64,000 bases of DNA, from positions 22,479,175 to 22,543,174 of the forward strand of contig JBANSL010000018.1 of assembly GCA_037127255.1 (NCBI GenBank), in the 5' to 3' direction. Position numbers and translations under genes: made by a program. This stretch comes from Persicaria tinctoria. Lineage: Eukaryota; Streptophyta; Magnoliopsida; Caryophyllales; Polygonaceae. This document shows positions 45,251 to 56,244 of this stretch, in pieces. A model generated the notes under the pieces. The model saw nothing but the letters and a program-made list of their open reading frames with translations, searched no databases and was not told the origin of the DNA. The first letter of the stretch is position 1. Every line of letters begins with the position of its first letter.

Positions 45251-45496
45251 TGATGATGATTCGATCATGAATTTGAGAGGGATTCATGATGAATCCGATG
45301 AATGTGAATTAAGAAAAATAAACATAAAAAATGGGAGAGAGAGAGAAAGAGAGTGGGGGAATCTTGTAATCCGAAAATCTTTTTACAATATAGTGTTTAA
45401 TTGTCTTTTATAATATTCAACACTCATCCACACACTTAACACCTCTAATCTCTAACAACTCCTAACTAACCAGCTGACTTTCTTAAGTTTCCAACA
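45251..45496 (-). repeat. 5' LTR of copia A
   Basis: 246 bp, TGTTGGAAAC on minus to ATCATCATCA. Similar to 34053-34285, but each copy has small private indels (for example a GA-rich expansion near 45335). Confidence 0.85.
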
Positions 45497-46627
45497 GTTT
45501 TGTGTGAAAAAAACATTAATACATACAAATAGTTACATTGTAATTGCATTTGAACATATATTATTTCGTTATTTACCCATCAAATTTTATATTCCAGAAA
45601 TATAATTAATCTCTACATTTATCGATCTTTAATAGAATTTTAGTTTTTTTTATAGAAGTAACTAATAATTAGAATTAGAATACCAACTACCTAGCTCGGT
45701 ACACCATCCTATATATAGGCCATTCATTTTTCCCATTCCTAATCTCTTAGATGTTTACTCCTCTAGAGTCGATGCTTTGACAAGGACCACAACTATATGT
45801 AACTTCAACATTCACACATGAATATTTCAACCATTACTGTTGGAATTGATCAATTTTTTTGAATGTTATGATCAAAAAAAAGGTATCAAAATAAGACAAA
45901 ACATGGATAATTCTCCATATAAGAAATCAAAATGTTGGGTCTCTACATTGAAAAGATTGAGATATCATAAACAATATATAAGTTTGACGGACTACTCATC
46001 TCATTCACAATTGATTTTGAGATGAAACCCCGTTGAGTTTGTATATTGTTCGTATCTCTTATACTTAAGCCCGTACACGACCTCACTCCAACTTATCTGA
46101 GCAGTTAGCTCCATCGAACCCAACTGAGTTTAACAATTACTCATACTGCTCCAGTGTAAAATAGGATTATATGAACGTGAGTAGTTTTCCACTTTGGACT
46201 ATTTTGTGGGCGTCTTCATTTAACTATATATATATATATAAAGTGGAAGATATATATGTCACGAGCTGTAGAGAAGTCCGAATAGTGAATGGTTGAGAGT
46301 TGAGTGTGAAAATGAAAAGCTTGTGATATTATATATTGCGGTGGACCCGCAAATTTGACTTGGGAGCAATCTTTGCGTGACACAATTAACTCCACAAGTA
46401 CCATTTTAGACAAGTCATTAATAATGTTAGTTTGCTTCCCATCTATAAATAGACTTTTATTTCAGTGGAATAAGTCCATCATCATTGATTTGGTTAGAGC
46501 CTATATATCTAATGGATGTAGTAAATTTACTAGTTCCATCAATTCCCGTGTCTATGTACGGTTGTTATAAATAATTATTATATGTATAAAAAATGTGTAA
46601 ATTTTAAAGTTCTATGTGATATTTATA
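45497..46627. other. Intergenic, no gene seen
   Basis: AT-rich; a (TA)n run near 46223-46242. No ORF longer than 75 codons with recognisable content. Confidence 0.6.
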
Positions 46628-46635
46628 CTCTTATA

Positions 46636-47584
46636 TAGACATGGCCACGATCCAATCCGCCGGGTCGGCAACTCAGGAGGTATGACCCTAACTCTAATCC
46701 GAGATTTCCACGGGTCGGCGGGTTCGGGTCACCCGCCGGGTCGCAGGGTCGATTGGTCGGAGTTCCGGGTCGGCCACATGGCGTTGAAGGGTGGAAATAG
46801 GGCGACCCGCCGGGTCAGGGCCGGATCGACCCGTTGACCCAGCAGGTCACATTATTTTTAAAATTTTTTTAAAAAAAATTAACTATTAAAAATAAATAAA
46901 TAAATAAATGATATGTGAAGATTTAGATAAAATCTTCACAACATATTTTATCACTTTGATATGAAGAGTTAAAAATGTGTGAAGATTTTATATCTCCATA
47001 CCAATTCTTTCATCCACAATGATTTCAGTGTGGGATGTAAGAGGGAAAAATATGAGAACGTATTTTTCCTCAAACTTCATTTTCAACTTCATTTCAGATG
47101 TAGGAAACAAGTGAAATGAGAGAAATAGGATAGTGAGATACAAATATATAGCCTCATGACTTCTCATTCTAACTCCATATTTTCGATGTGAGATGTAGTG
47201 TTTGTCCCACATTGGAAATGAGATGATGGAAGGAAGACTTCCAAGTCTATAAAAGGAGAAGAATGGGGGATCATTTGTCCCACATTGTCATTACATATTA
47301 GTTTATGTAATATTATAAATTATTCTAAGAATAATTTCTATAATTTACATAATAATTTACATAATAATTATAAATTTATAAATTTATTTTATTAAAAATA
47401 ATTTTTTTTTAAAAAAAATATTGAAATGGAGGGTTGACTTGTCGGGTCGACCCGCCGAGTCACGGGTTCTATTTCTCTCGACTCTAACCCTGACCCTCAA
47501 CCCGAGTCAACCCTTTGACCCTTCGACCCTGACCCGGCGGGTCATGAATCGACCCGCCCGATCCGTGACCCGTGGCCATGTCTA
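46636..47584. mobile_element. Non-autonomous hAT element
   Basis: TIRs TAGACATGGCCACG and inverse CGTGGCCATGTCTA. Flanking 8-mers CTCTTATA (46628-46635) and CTCCTATA (47585-47592) match at 7 of 8, the expected hAT TSD length. The subterminal 200 bp on both sides carry many ACCCGCCGGGTC-type palindromes. The middle is AT-rich and non-coding, with TGTCCCACATTG repeated near 47200 and 47278. Confidence 0.8.
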
Positions 47585-47663
47585 CTCCTATATATATCTT
47601 AGACTTCATAATGTTTATTCAGTTGTATACATACATTGGTGTTATTTGTATGAATATATCCTA

Positions 47664-47899
47664 CTACCTCCGTTCAGAAATAGATGTCGTTTAACTATTT
47701 GACACATTTTTTAAGGAGCAAAAAACTATATAAAATATCAATTTTAAGTAATTTTTTAATATAATATAAATCTTATTAATAATAAGAGTCATATTATTAA
47801 AAAAATTCTTTAAAAAGTTAATATTTTATATAGTTTTTAGCTCATTAATTAAAAAGTGTGTTAACAAGTCAAACGACATCTATTTATGAACGGAGGTAG
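47664..47899. mobile_element. Stowaway/mariner-like MITE
   Basis: TA-flanked perfect TIR CTACCTCCGTTCA, continuing as inverted AAATAGATGTCGTTTRAC copies over about 35 bp. A long inner inverted repeat (AAAACTATATAAAATAT) makes the element a near-complete foldback. Confidence 0.82.
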
Positions 47900-47901
47900 T
47901 A

Positions 47902-48664
47902 TTATACAGATCAATATATAGTTTTAAAAATATAAATCAAAACTATTTCATAGCCCTACTTATTTAAAATATTAATGTAATAGATAAATATGTAATAAGT
48001 GTTATTTGATTTATACCTAGATTATTTTTTGGTGGAAAGAATTATTTATATTCCAATTAATTATTTGATGGTTGTGATTCTATTTAGAGCTCGTTTGGTC
48101 GACGTTCTAAAAACCGAAGAAGTAGTAATTTCCAGGAATTGGAGAAAATACTAGCGTTTGATTGGTTTTTTTGTTACGGAAAATTCAGGAAGTTGAATTC
48201 CTAGCAATTTGAATTTCCCCATTTTGGAGGAAGTGCACTTACCTATTTCCCCTAGGTAATTAAGTTCCAATTCCACTCTTTTTAACAGGAAAATTCTATT
48301 TTCTTATTTCAATTCCTATAATCCAAAATCCGAAACCAAACACATTTTCTAAATTCCCATGATTTTCAATTTACGGGAATTGAATTTTTAGGAAGTTAAC
48401 TTCCTGGGAACTATACTTCCCACTTCTAACCAAACGAGCCATTATATCTATATTTTTTTTTTTGTTACAATGAATTATTTATATCTAGATTAGTTTTTAT
48501 TTTACATTTCCTACACACTTTGATTGTTATTAGTTTAATTCTCACATTGTAATTTAGATTTATTTATTTTCATATTTTTGCTAGTTTTTTTATTGGTAAA
48601 GTAAAAGTTGTGATTTTAGGATATCGTGTTAATATATTCTTGTGCACGGAACGGACAACACTAG
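47902..48664 (+). mobile_element. Helitron 3' portion
   Basis: Ends with a hairpin-like TTGTGCACGGAACGG followed by CTAG (48661-48664) and T, the same 3' terminus type as 908-2399. Body phrases around 47960-48060 match that Helitron. The 5' end was not found, so the start is only a lower bound. A Harbinger MITE lies inside. Confidence 0.55.
48087..48441. mobile_element. PIF/Harbinger-type MITE
   Basis: TIRs GAGCTCGTTTGGT and (inverted) TGGCTCGTTTGGT with TTA TSDs (48084-48086 and 48442-48444). The GGCTCGTTTGG start and TTA TSD are characteristic of Harbinger/Tourist MITEs. Inner inverted GGAATTSAA... stretches add to the foldback. Confidence 0.82.
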
Positions 48665-49359
48665 TCTATAAATAATTTTAGATCATTACTAGGTTAAGTG
48701 GTCAAATAGTGAAATATATATATATTCAAATTTTAATTATTTGAACCATTTTTTTTAAGTTTATATAATAAAACCTAGATAATTTATCTTTCTTCGGTAT
48801 AGCATATCAGAAAGACCATTATTAAATTACAGCTCCCTCATTCTCTAAAATAGGAAAATAAAAGTCATATTTCTCGAATGGTACGTTATTACTCCAACTC
48901 TAATAACTTCACTCTTCGATGATTTGGGGAAAAAAATATTCATTGAAAAATTACTGTAGATTTTGGGATCGGAGTCTCTCTATTTTTTTCTGCTTTTTTA
49001 TTTTTGAAAATAAGATAAAAAAATCTATTGAATTAAAAAATAATTCAAAATTCTCCAAAATGGAAAAAATATTTGAAAACGTTCTTAGAAAGGCAATAAC
49101 ATGCAATACATCAACATATCGTTTCGATGGGATCAAACTCTTAATATTCCTTTTGAAGGAATTTTTTTTTATTCGATATGAATATCAGCCAACCAAATTA
49201 CATGTATTGAACGGTATAATCTCTCTTGTCAAATAGTTATGAGTTCAAGAAATTCACATTTTATATTATTTGTATTTGTTGATATTGATGTTTGAGATTT
49301 AAGTTTCACATAGAAAAAAATAAGGAAAAAAATTAAAGTAGTGGTTTATAAGGGTAAGG
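48665..49359. other. Intergenic, no gene seen
   Basis: AT-rich. A 105-codon Lys/Phe-rich ORF (48919-49236) has composition expected by chance in such DNA; no domain is seen. Confidence 0.5.
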
Positions 49360-49375
49360 GGAATGCTAGCTTGAA

Positions 49376-49471
49376 CCATTACGGAATGGCTCACCGGAAA
49401 GGACTTGTGGGTAGTACCCATAGGTCTCCGGTTCGAACCCCGGAATGACCGCTCTTTATTTACCAATTCAA
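49376..49471 (+). mobile_element. Very short tRNA-derived SINE-like insertion
   Basis: A 96-bp insert sits between perfect 16-bp copies of GGAATGCTAGCTTGAA (49360-49375 and 49472-49487). It contains an A-box-like TGGCTCACCGG (49387-49397) and a B-box GGTTCGAACCC (49430-49440), the pol III internal promoter. The tail is TTTATTTACCAATTCAA rather than poly-A. Not a canonical tRNA by eye. Confidence 0.7.
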
Positions 49472-49986
49472 GGAATGCTAGCTTGAATTATGAGGATAAG
49501 GAAAAACTTTAAGTTTTTGTGTTAGATGGCAGATTCGGCTTTATAATCATAAAAAAATATTAATAATAAGTCAATGTAACTTGACGCATTTTTAGTCTTA
49601 CCCATCGAATATTTTACATGATATAAGAGCGAGCTGAGTACGGTTTGTGAAGAAATAAAAAAAAACAGTGGTTTATTATAAGGGTAAGGCAAACCCTTAC
49701 CCATTGACTTAAGTTTTTGTGTTAAAAGGTAAATCCTGATCTTTTACTATGAAAATAAGGTTAAGAAGTGATCAAAGAAGCAACAAGAACTACATAGACA
49801 GAGCAATGGGGAGCAAGAGTAATGGAAAAGAAAGAAATAGCTCTATTGTTTCATTGATGAAGCAACAAAGAGGAAATAGTGAGGGGTGGCAGCCTCATTC
49901 ATTTTGGGTGCAGATCCCCAAAACCCTACTATTTTGGAAAGAAATTAAGGAAACATGTCTTATATACTCCCTAGCTGAGCTACAGC

Positions 49987-50945
49987 TAGGGCTGGGCAAA
50001 AATTGGATCGGACCAGGATCAAACTGGAAATTACGGTCTTGGATCGGATCGGAATTATTACGGTCTGGTCCATGGTCCAAGGAAATCTGAGTTCCGGGTT
50101 CCGGTCCAAACCCGAGACCAGACCGGAAATTCTGAGTCGGACCGGAATTAGACCGTGTTGTGTTGATTTAAAAAAAAAAAAAGGAAAAAAAGAAAGAAAT
50201 AGAGGCGTGCGTGTCTACTGCCAATTGAGATCTGACCTACAGTACTCCCTCTCCCTCTGAATACGCTTCTTTCTCTTTCAAGTTTCAATCCCCCACTATC
50301 GCCTCTCAATCCCCTCTAGTCCTCTCTCTGAGACCTCGCCACCTCGGTCTCTCGATTCACGCCTCCACCCCTCCAGTCGGACCTCCTCCATCGCGCTCAA
50401 TCGTCGTCGGTCTCGCCTCGCCGATCGCCACCCACCACCGTCGACACTCCTGTGTTCGCTGCCTCTCTCTCAGATCTCGCCTCTCTGGGAATCGCTTGTC
50501 GGTCGCGCCTCACCGGTCGCCACCCACCACCGCCGACACTCCTGTGCTCGCCGCCTCTCAGTCTCCTCAATCTCAGATCTCACCTCTCAAACTCTTCTCT
50601 CGGATCTCAGTCACTCTATTCGCGGCGTGCCGGCGTCCAGTCGGCCCTCCTCTCTAGCGCTCGCCACTCGCCATTCGGACTCCTCCCTCGTGCCCCCTCC
50701 AGTCAACCCTCCTCCATACAAGGTTGTTGTACTGTAACCAAAAAAAAAAAGGAATTACAGGACTGCTGGGTTGATTCCGGTCCACCCGGTCTTTACGGTC
50801 CGCGGACCGGAAAATCCGGGACCATTTTTCCCGATCCCGGTCCGATCCGTGGTCCAAGTTTTTAAAAATTACGGTCTATCGGATCGGACCGGGACCGGAA
50901 TGTCCGGTCCGGTCTGATCCAGCCCAGACCGGATGCCCAGCCCTA
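49987..50945. mobile_element. Non-autonomous hAT element in copia B LTR
   Basis: Perfect 8-bp TSD GCTACAGC (49979-49986 and 50946-50953) and TIR TAGGGCTGGGCA (inverse at the right end). Subterminal regions carry GGACCGGA-type words on both strands. The middle (50220-50720) is CT-rich with a 92-bp tandem duplication. No transposase. Confidence 0.85.
50410..50600. repeat. 92-bp tandem duplication in the hAT interior
   Basis: TCGCCACCCACCACCGYCGA followed by CACTCCTGTG occurs at about 50425 and 50517. Flanks match over most of the 92-bp period. GC-rich compared with the surroundings; it may be captured gene or repeat DNA. Confidence 0.65.
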
Positions 50946-51196
50946 GCTACAGCACGTGAGTGAAGTGTGGCACATCCACTTATTAATACTAGCTAGGAAA
51001 CCATCAAATTAAATTTGTATAATAACACATATATTCTCCATATCGATCCCCCCTTCAAGTTGTGCATGAAGAGAAGCCGATCAAGCCCAACTTGGAAGAG
51101 AGGAAGAGATGGTGATTCTCACCAAGAGGTTTAGTCAAAACATCAGCAATCTGGACCCCTTTCTTGACATGTTAAGGATGCACAAATCCGGCCAGC

Positions 51197-54100
51197 TTAC
51201 AATCTCTCATGAACAAAGTGGAAATCAATCTTCAAATACTTTGTTCTTTCATGGAAAACTGGGTTTTCAATTATGTGTATAGCAGCTTTATTATCACAAT
51301 ACAAGGGAAAGGGCAGAGGAATAGATATGTGTAAGGCTTGGAGTAATCCTTCAACCCAAACAAGTTCACTGGTGGTATTTGACATACTTTTATATTCAGC
51401 TTCAACTGGTGATTTGGAGACGGTTATCTGCTTCTTGGTTTTCCATGAAACCAAAGAACATCCCATAAAAAACAAAAAGAAGTAATCTCCATAGGAGAAG
51501 AGGTTGGATAGAAGAAGCCAATAGATATAGTGCCTTTAAGATATCTAACAACATGAAGAGCAACATCATAATGGGGTTCCTAGGATCAGACATGAACTAA
51601 CCGAGGTGTTGTACAACATAGGATATGTCAGGTCTGGTGAGATTGAGGAAAAACGATCTCCCAACAAGTCTTCTGTACCTCTCAGGATCTTGTAAAGAGA
51701 CGCACACATTAGTTGATAACTTTAAAGCCCTAGGCAAAGGGGAAATAGCAGCCTTGCATCCCAACATGGAACAATATTGAAGTATATCATAAACATATTT
51801 TTTTATGTATATAAGTACCAGAAGGGTTTCTTTCAATTCCCATGCCAAGAAAGTATCTTACTAAGCCAAGATCTTTAATGGTAAAGGCCTGATTGAGAGC
51901 ATTCACGGTGAACTGTATAGCTGTAGCATCATCTCCAGTAAGGAGCAAATCATCAACAACATATACCAAGGCTATGACAATACTTGAAGACACCTTAATG
52001 AAGAGAGAATAATCCTCCATAGATTTCACATATCCCAGCTCAATGACAAACATACACAATTCAGCATTCCATTGCCTTAATGCTTGTTTGAGACCATTAA
52101 TGGGTTTTTTTAAATATGCAAACATGCCTTGGAACTAGAATCTTGTTGCCTTGGGGAGGTGTCATGTAAACTTCCTCATCTAAATGCACATGGAAAAAGG
52201 AATTGTTAAAATCCAATTGATGTAAGGGCCAACCTTTAGTAGTAGCCACAACAATCACAATTCTCATATAAGAGAACTTGGCAATAGGGGAGAAAGTATG
52301 TTTATAATCCTTACCTTTGATTTGATTATAACCTTTTGCAGCTTTGCTACTAATCTGGTCTTGAACCTCTCAACAGAGCCATCCGGCTTGTATTTAATTT
52401 TAGGGAAATTTACATAAAACCACCCTTTAAATATGGGGGATTTCACTTAACCACTCATTAAATTCAAAATTACAGAAAACCACCCTTTAAATGTTATTTG
52501 TTTACAACTCACCGTCCATTCATCTATTTTCATTAATTTATAATTAAATATATTATATTTTAACATTTTTAAACTCAAATTTGATTGTAAATATATTCAA
52601 ATTTTGAATTTAAAGGCTCGATTATATTTTTTAATTTTTTTTTATCAAAGATAATTATTGAACAATAATATTTAAACTATAGACAAAGAACAATATTTTT
52701 TAAATATTTAAAATATAAATAATTAAGAGTAATTTGCATAATATTTTAAAATTTTATAAACAATTTCAAACATAAATTAAGATAATAATTCTAAGCTATA
52801 ATTATTATTATTTTTAAATAAATAAAATAATCCCTAAAATATAATCGAGTTCTTAAATTCGAAATTTTAATATATTTATAATCAAATTTGAGTTTACAAA
52901 TATTAAGATATAATATATTTAATGATAAATTAATGAAAATAGATGAATGGGTGGTGAGTTGTAAATAAATAACATTTAAAGGGTGATTTTCTGTAATTTT
53001 GAATTTAAGAGGTGGTTAAGTGAAAACCTCTATATTTAAAGGGTGGTTTTCTGTAAATTTCCCTTAATTTTATACACCCATTTACTACCAATGGCTTCCT
53101 TGCCTGCGGGTAAATCAATAAGCTCCCAAGTGTTGTTGTTCTCAAAAGTAACAATCTCCTGTTGCATAGCTTCAATCCACTTGGGATGATGACATGTCTG
53201 AAAGTAGTGAGAAGGTTCATATGTGGATGCCATGAGGGCAAAGGATTGGGTAAAAAAGGGATCATCATCATAAACTTGGTTTAAACAAGTGGCTAAGACA
53301 GATAGAGAGAAAGAATGATTTTGAGAGGAGTAAAGGCCAACATAATCTTGAAACCTTCGAGTTCTGGTTATCTCTCTAACAAACCTCCTTATGGGAGGAA
53401 AGACATCATGATCATTTAAAAAATTAGCAGGTAAGGGAGGTGAATTATGTGGTTGCAGAGACACTGTCTTCATTTGTAGGATTAGGGGTAAAAGTGGAGG
53501 ATTCTGAAGTGGTGTTAGGGATGGTATGATGATGATCAGAAAAGGGTGGGCTATTTGTGGAGTTTTGTATAGATGAGGCTTGATCATAAATGAAATCAGG
53601 CATGTCATTGGCATGGTTGACCAAAGGTAAACTAATAGGAGGATTAGGAGTACCTTTTGAAGGGATAAGACCAACATCTTTGAAGGGAAATATATTCTCT
53701 TTGAAGATAGCATCCCTGCTGATGTAGGTGCATTTAGACTCTAGATCCCAGACTTTGTAAGCCTTTTGTCCATGGGGATACCCCAAGAAAAACATACTTC
53801 CTACCTTTTGCTTTTAACTTATCGAGCATGTTATGAGGAACATTGGCTCATAGACACCCTAGTATTCTCATTTCATCATAGGAAGCAAACCTCTTAAAAA
53901 GCCTATCAAAAAGAGAGTTTGCCTTCCAATCACAACTGATGGCAGCTTGCTAATGATATGAGTGGCTGTTAGAATACAATCACCCCAAAACTTTAAAGGC
54001 AATCAAACATGTAGTCTTAATGCTCTTGCAATCTCTACTAAATGCCTGTGTTTTCTTTCTACTCTTCCATTCTGTTGGGGAATATAAGGGATCGTCCTTA

Positions 54101-55260
54101 ATTTGATAAACAGTCCCTCCAGCTGCACAAAACTTCATGCATTTGTTTGAAACAAATTTAGTCCCATTATCAGTTCTTAAGCATTTTATAGAACAATGGA
54201 ACTGTGTTTTGACATATGCAATGAATTGACATATAAGCTTAAACACCTTCGTCTTGTCCCTTATAAAAAAGGTCCAGGTAATTCTAGTGTTATCATCCAG
54301 AATTGTGACAAAATAATGGAATCAATCATGTGTAGCAACCTTCTAAGGCCCCTATAAATCCATATTGATTAAATCAAAAGGTTGTTGAGCAATCTTATCA
54401 CTTCTTTAAAAAGGAAGTCTATGAGGCTTAGATAAAGAGCAAGTTTCAATATTCAACTGATCAGCTAACTGCATATGTCTCATCTTAGAAATTGAACTAT
54501 GCCCAAGTCTGGCATGAACCACGTCTAAATCAGTAATAGTTTTATTACAACTGCTATAGTAGTAATCAAGACACAACTTGAGGCCTCTATCCACTCCTTG
54601 CAGGTGTTCTCATTCTTTAACTTGAGATGGTGATAAGACTTTATATAAGTCACGCTTCCTGATTCCTCTTAGAACAATCTTCTTAGTTCCAGGGTCCTGG
54701 ACAAAACAACACATTCTAAGGAAGTGAGCAATCATGCCATGTTCATCTAGAAGTCTCCCAATAGACAACAATTTGTGCTTAAATTCTGGCACAATCAAAA
54801 CATGATTTAGAATAAGAGACTCTGTTAGCTGTAAACTTCCCATCTTAGTGACCAATTTAATAGAGCCATCAGGAAGGCCAATATGTACAGACTTTTCAAG
54901 ACTAGATTTGTTCATCAAAGGAACATTTTCTGGCATCATATGGTCACTGGCTCCAGTGTCAATGATCCAATAAAAAATACCATTATCAGCAATAGCAATA
55001 TGAGCACCATAAGTAATAATAGTACCTACAAAATTAGCATATGAACTACCAGCAACACTCTTCCCTTTCATATTCTTTAATATCTTTTGATATATAGCAT
55101 TGATCATCCCAGCATCAATATGCCCCTCAGAAGTATCACAATGCATTAATTGGACTGTTCTGAACACTAGTACCCACAGAGCCAGCAACATTAACAGACC
55201 CTTTTTGAATTGAGTAGTTGATTCTCTAAAACTTTTGTACCAATAAGGAATCCCATTCAA
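51197..55260 (-). pseudogene. Copia B gag-pol remnant
   Basis: Minus strand in order: protease YWIIDTGASDHMMPENVPLM; LLSIGRLLDEHGMIAHF; pre-integrase LDVVHARLGHSSISKM; integrase IKCLRTDNGTKFVSNKCMKF; VFLGYPHGQKAYKVWDLESK; RT PKWIEAMQQEIVTFENNNTW; IGSKWVYKIK (then the MITE); NGLKQALRQWNAELC; LVYVVDDLLLTGDD; DLGLVRYFLGMGIE; RNase H SPVEAEYKSMSNTTSELVWV. The usual YVDD reads VVDD, so the catalytic Tyr position is changed. Frame breaks and stops throughout. 5' truncated near 55645. Confidence 0.82.
52403..53063. mobile_element. Mutator-type MITE inside copia B RT
   Basis: A perfect 9-bp TSD TTAATTTTA (52394-52402 and 53064-53072) and TIRs GGGAAATTTACA over about 30 bp, with CACCCTTTAAATAT inside. 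The 9-bp TSD indicates a Mutator-type origin. Reading resumes in the RT frame on each side, so the insertion postdates copia B. Confidence 0.85.
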
Positions 55261-55645
55261 CTTGAAACACTACTCAACTGTATGGCCCTTCATATTGCAG
55301 TGAGTGCACTTCCTGTCCAATTTCTGTAACCTTCTAATCTCCTTCCAATCCTTCTAGAAAGGTTGATTGCCCTCTGAGTTGATGTAACATTGAGTATGGG
55401 GCTGAGTAAAGCTTCCTTTAGAAGCAACAAAGGCACTAGTATCGGGAGGATTGGATTGAACACCATTTAAGGGATCATTTCCTTCTTCAAGTTTTTGCAA
55501 AATGTAGTAAGCCTTGTTGACTAAGGCAAGGGACCAGTGGCAAGTATCTGATGCTTCCCAACATCCAAACTATCATTCAATCTTGTAAGAAGCTACATCA
55601 GTCTATTCCTCTGCTCAATTTCCTCAATCTTCTTCTTGAGATTGT
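55261..55645 (-). pseudogene. Copia B gag remnant, truncated
   Basis: Degenerate gag C-terminal coding, with a zinc-knuckle-like CTHCNMKGHTVE around 55300 on the minus strand. Homology stops near 55645 without LTR or primer site. Confidence 0.55.
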
Positions 55646-55860
55646 AGGTATATTAATCGCTTTAATTTTTATCTCAATAGACTATAATGCTTTTATATTT
55701 TACTTAAACTAGCATTCACACATTATATAATTCATCTCGAGAGCTTCGAAATGAGAGGTTATACTAATCATTTCAACAATTAGATAATAAGTTGTGGAAA
55801 TTTAAATTTGTTTATATTTTATACATTATATGTTAAGAGTGCAACAAGTTACATATTGAC

Positions 55861-56236
55861 TAGGGTTGTTATTCGAGTCGAATGAGTCTAGTATTTCTTG
55901 ATTATATTTAGCTTTTTTTAGAAACAAGTTAAGCTCGAGAGTCAAGCCTATATTTGGACTTGAGCTCATACTCGGCTTGTTTAGTAAATGAACGAGCTCG
56001 GGTTGTATTATGCAAATTTACTTGCTCATGACATAGTAATTAAAAAGAAATTTTGTAAATTTCACAAAATTTGCGCTATTTGAGCTTAAATTGAGCCGAG
56101 TTCGGCTTTGAATCGAGTTTAAAAATGTACTCATACTCAGGTCGTTTAGTAAATAAAACTCGAGTTGAGCTTTTATTGAGCAGAACATGAGCTAGCCAAG
56201 CTTAAGCTACTTGGGTTATATAACAATCGTACCCTA
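55861..56236. mobile_element. Short hAT element
   Basis: Flanking 8-mers ATATTGAC (55853-55860) and ATTTTGAC (56237-56244) match at 7 of 8. Ends TAGGGTTGTTATTCG and inverse TAGGGTACGATTGTTAT share a TAGGG terminus. The interior repeats GAGCTCG/CGAGTT words on both strands. Confidence 0.7.
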
Positions 56237-56244
56237 ATTTTGAC

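Larger units (their letters stand above)
34053..45496 (-). mobile_element. Copia retrotransposon A with both LTRs, internally invaded
   Basis: LTRs lie at 34053-34285 and 45251-45496. Read on the minus strand, the order is 5' LTR, TGGTATCAGAGC primer site, gag, protease, integrase, [foreign DNA 36.28-42.83 kb], reverse transcriptase, RNase H, purine tract and 3' LTR. Expected length without the insert is about 4.9 kb, normal for a copia element. Flanking 5-mers (TCTTT and GTTTT) match at only three of five positions, so the TSD has decayed or the element is old. Confidence 0.82.
49745..51045 (-). repeat. Copia B 3' LTR region with hAT insertion
   Basis: On minus, a purine tract (CTTGAAGGGGGG near 51045) is followed by about 340 bp of LTR-like sequence, split by the hAT at 49987-50945. 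It includes GTATATAAGAC (promoter-like, near 49965). The exact LTR ends are unclear and no 5' partner exists. Confidence 0.5.

Noticed and set aside
34048..45501. A perfect TSD for copia A
   Set aside because: The flanking 5-mers TCTTT and GTTTT agree at only three positions, so none is claimed.
48919..49236. 105-codon Lys/Phe/Ile-rich ORF as a gene
   Set aside because: Composition mirrors the AT-rich DNA, there is no domain or promoter, and the opposite strand is equally open.
49376..49471. A functional tRNA gene
   Set aside because: The boxes are present but no clean cloverleaf was seen, and a 16-bp TSD shows retroposition.
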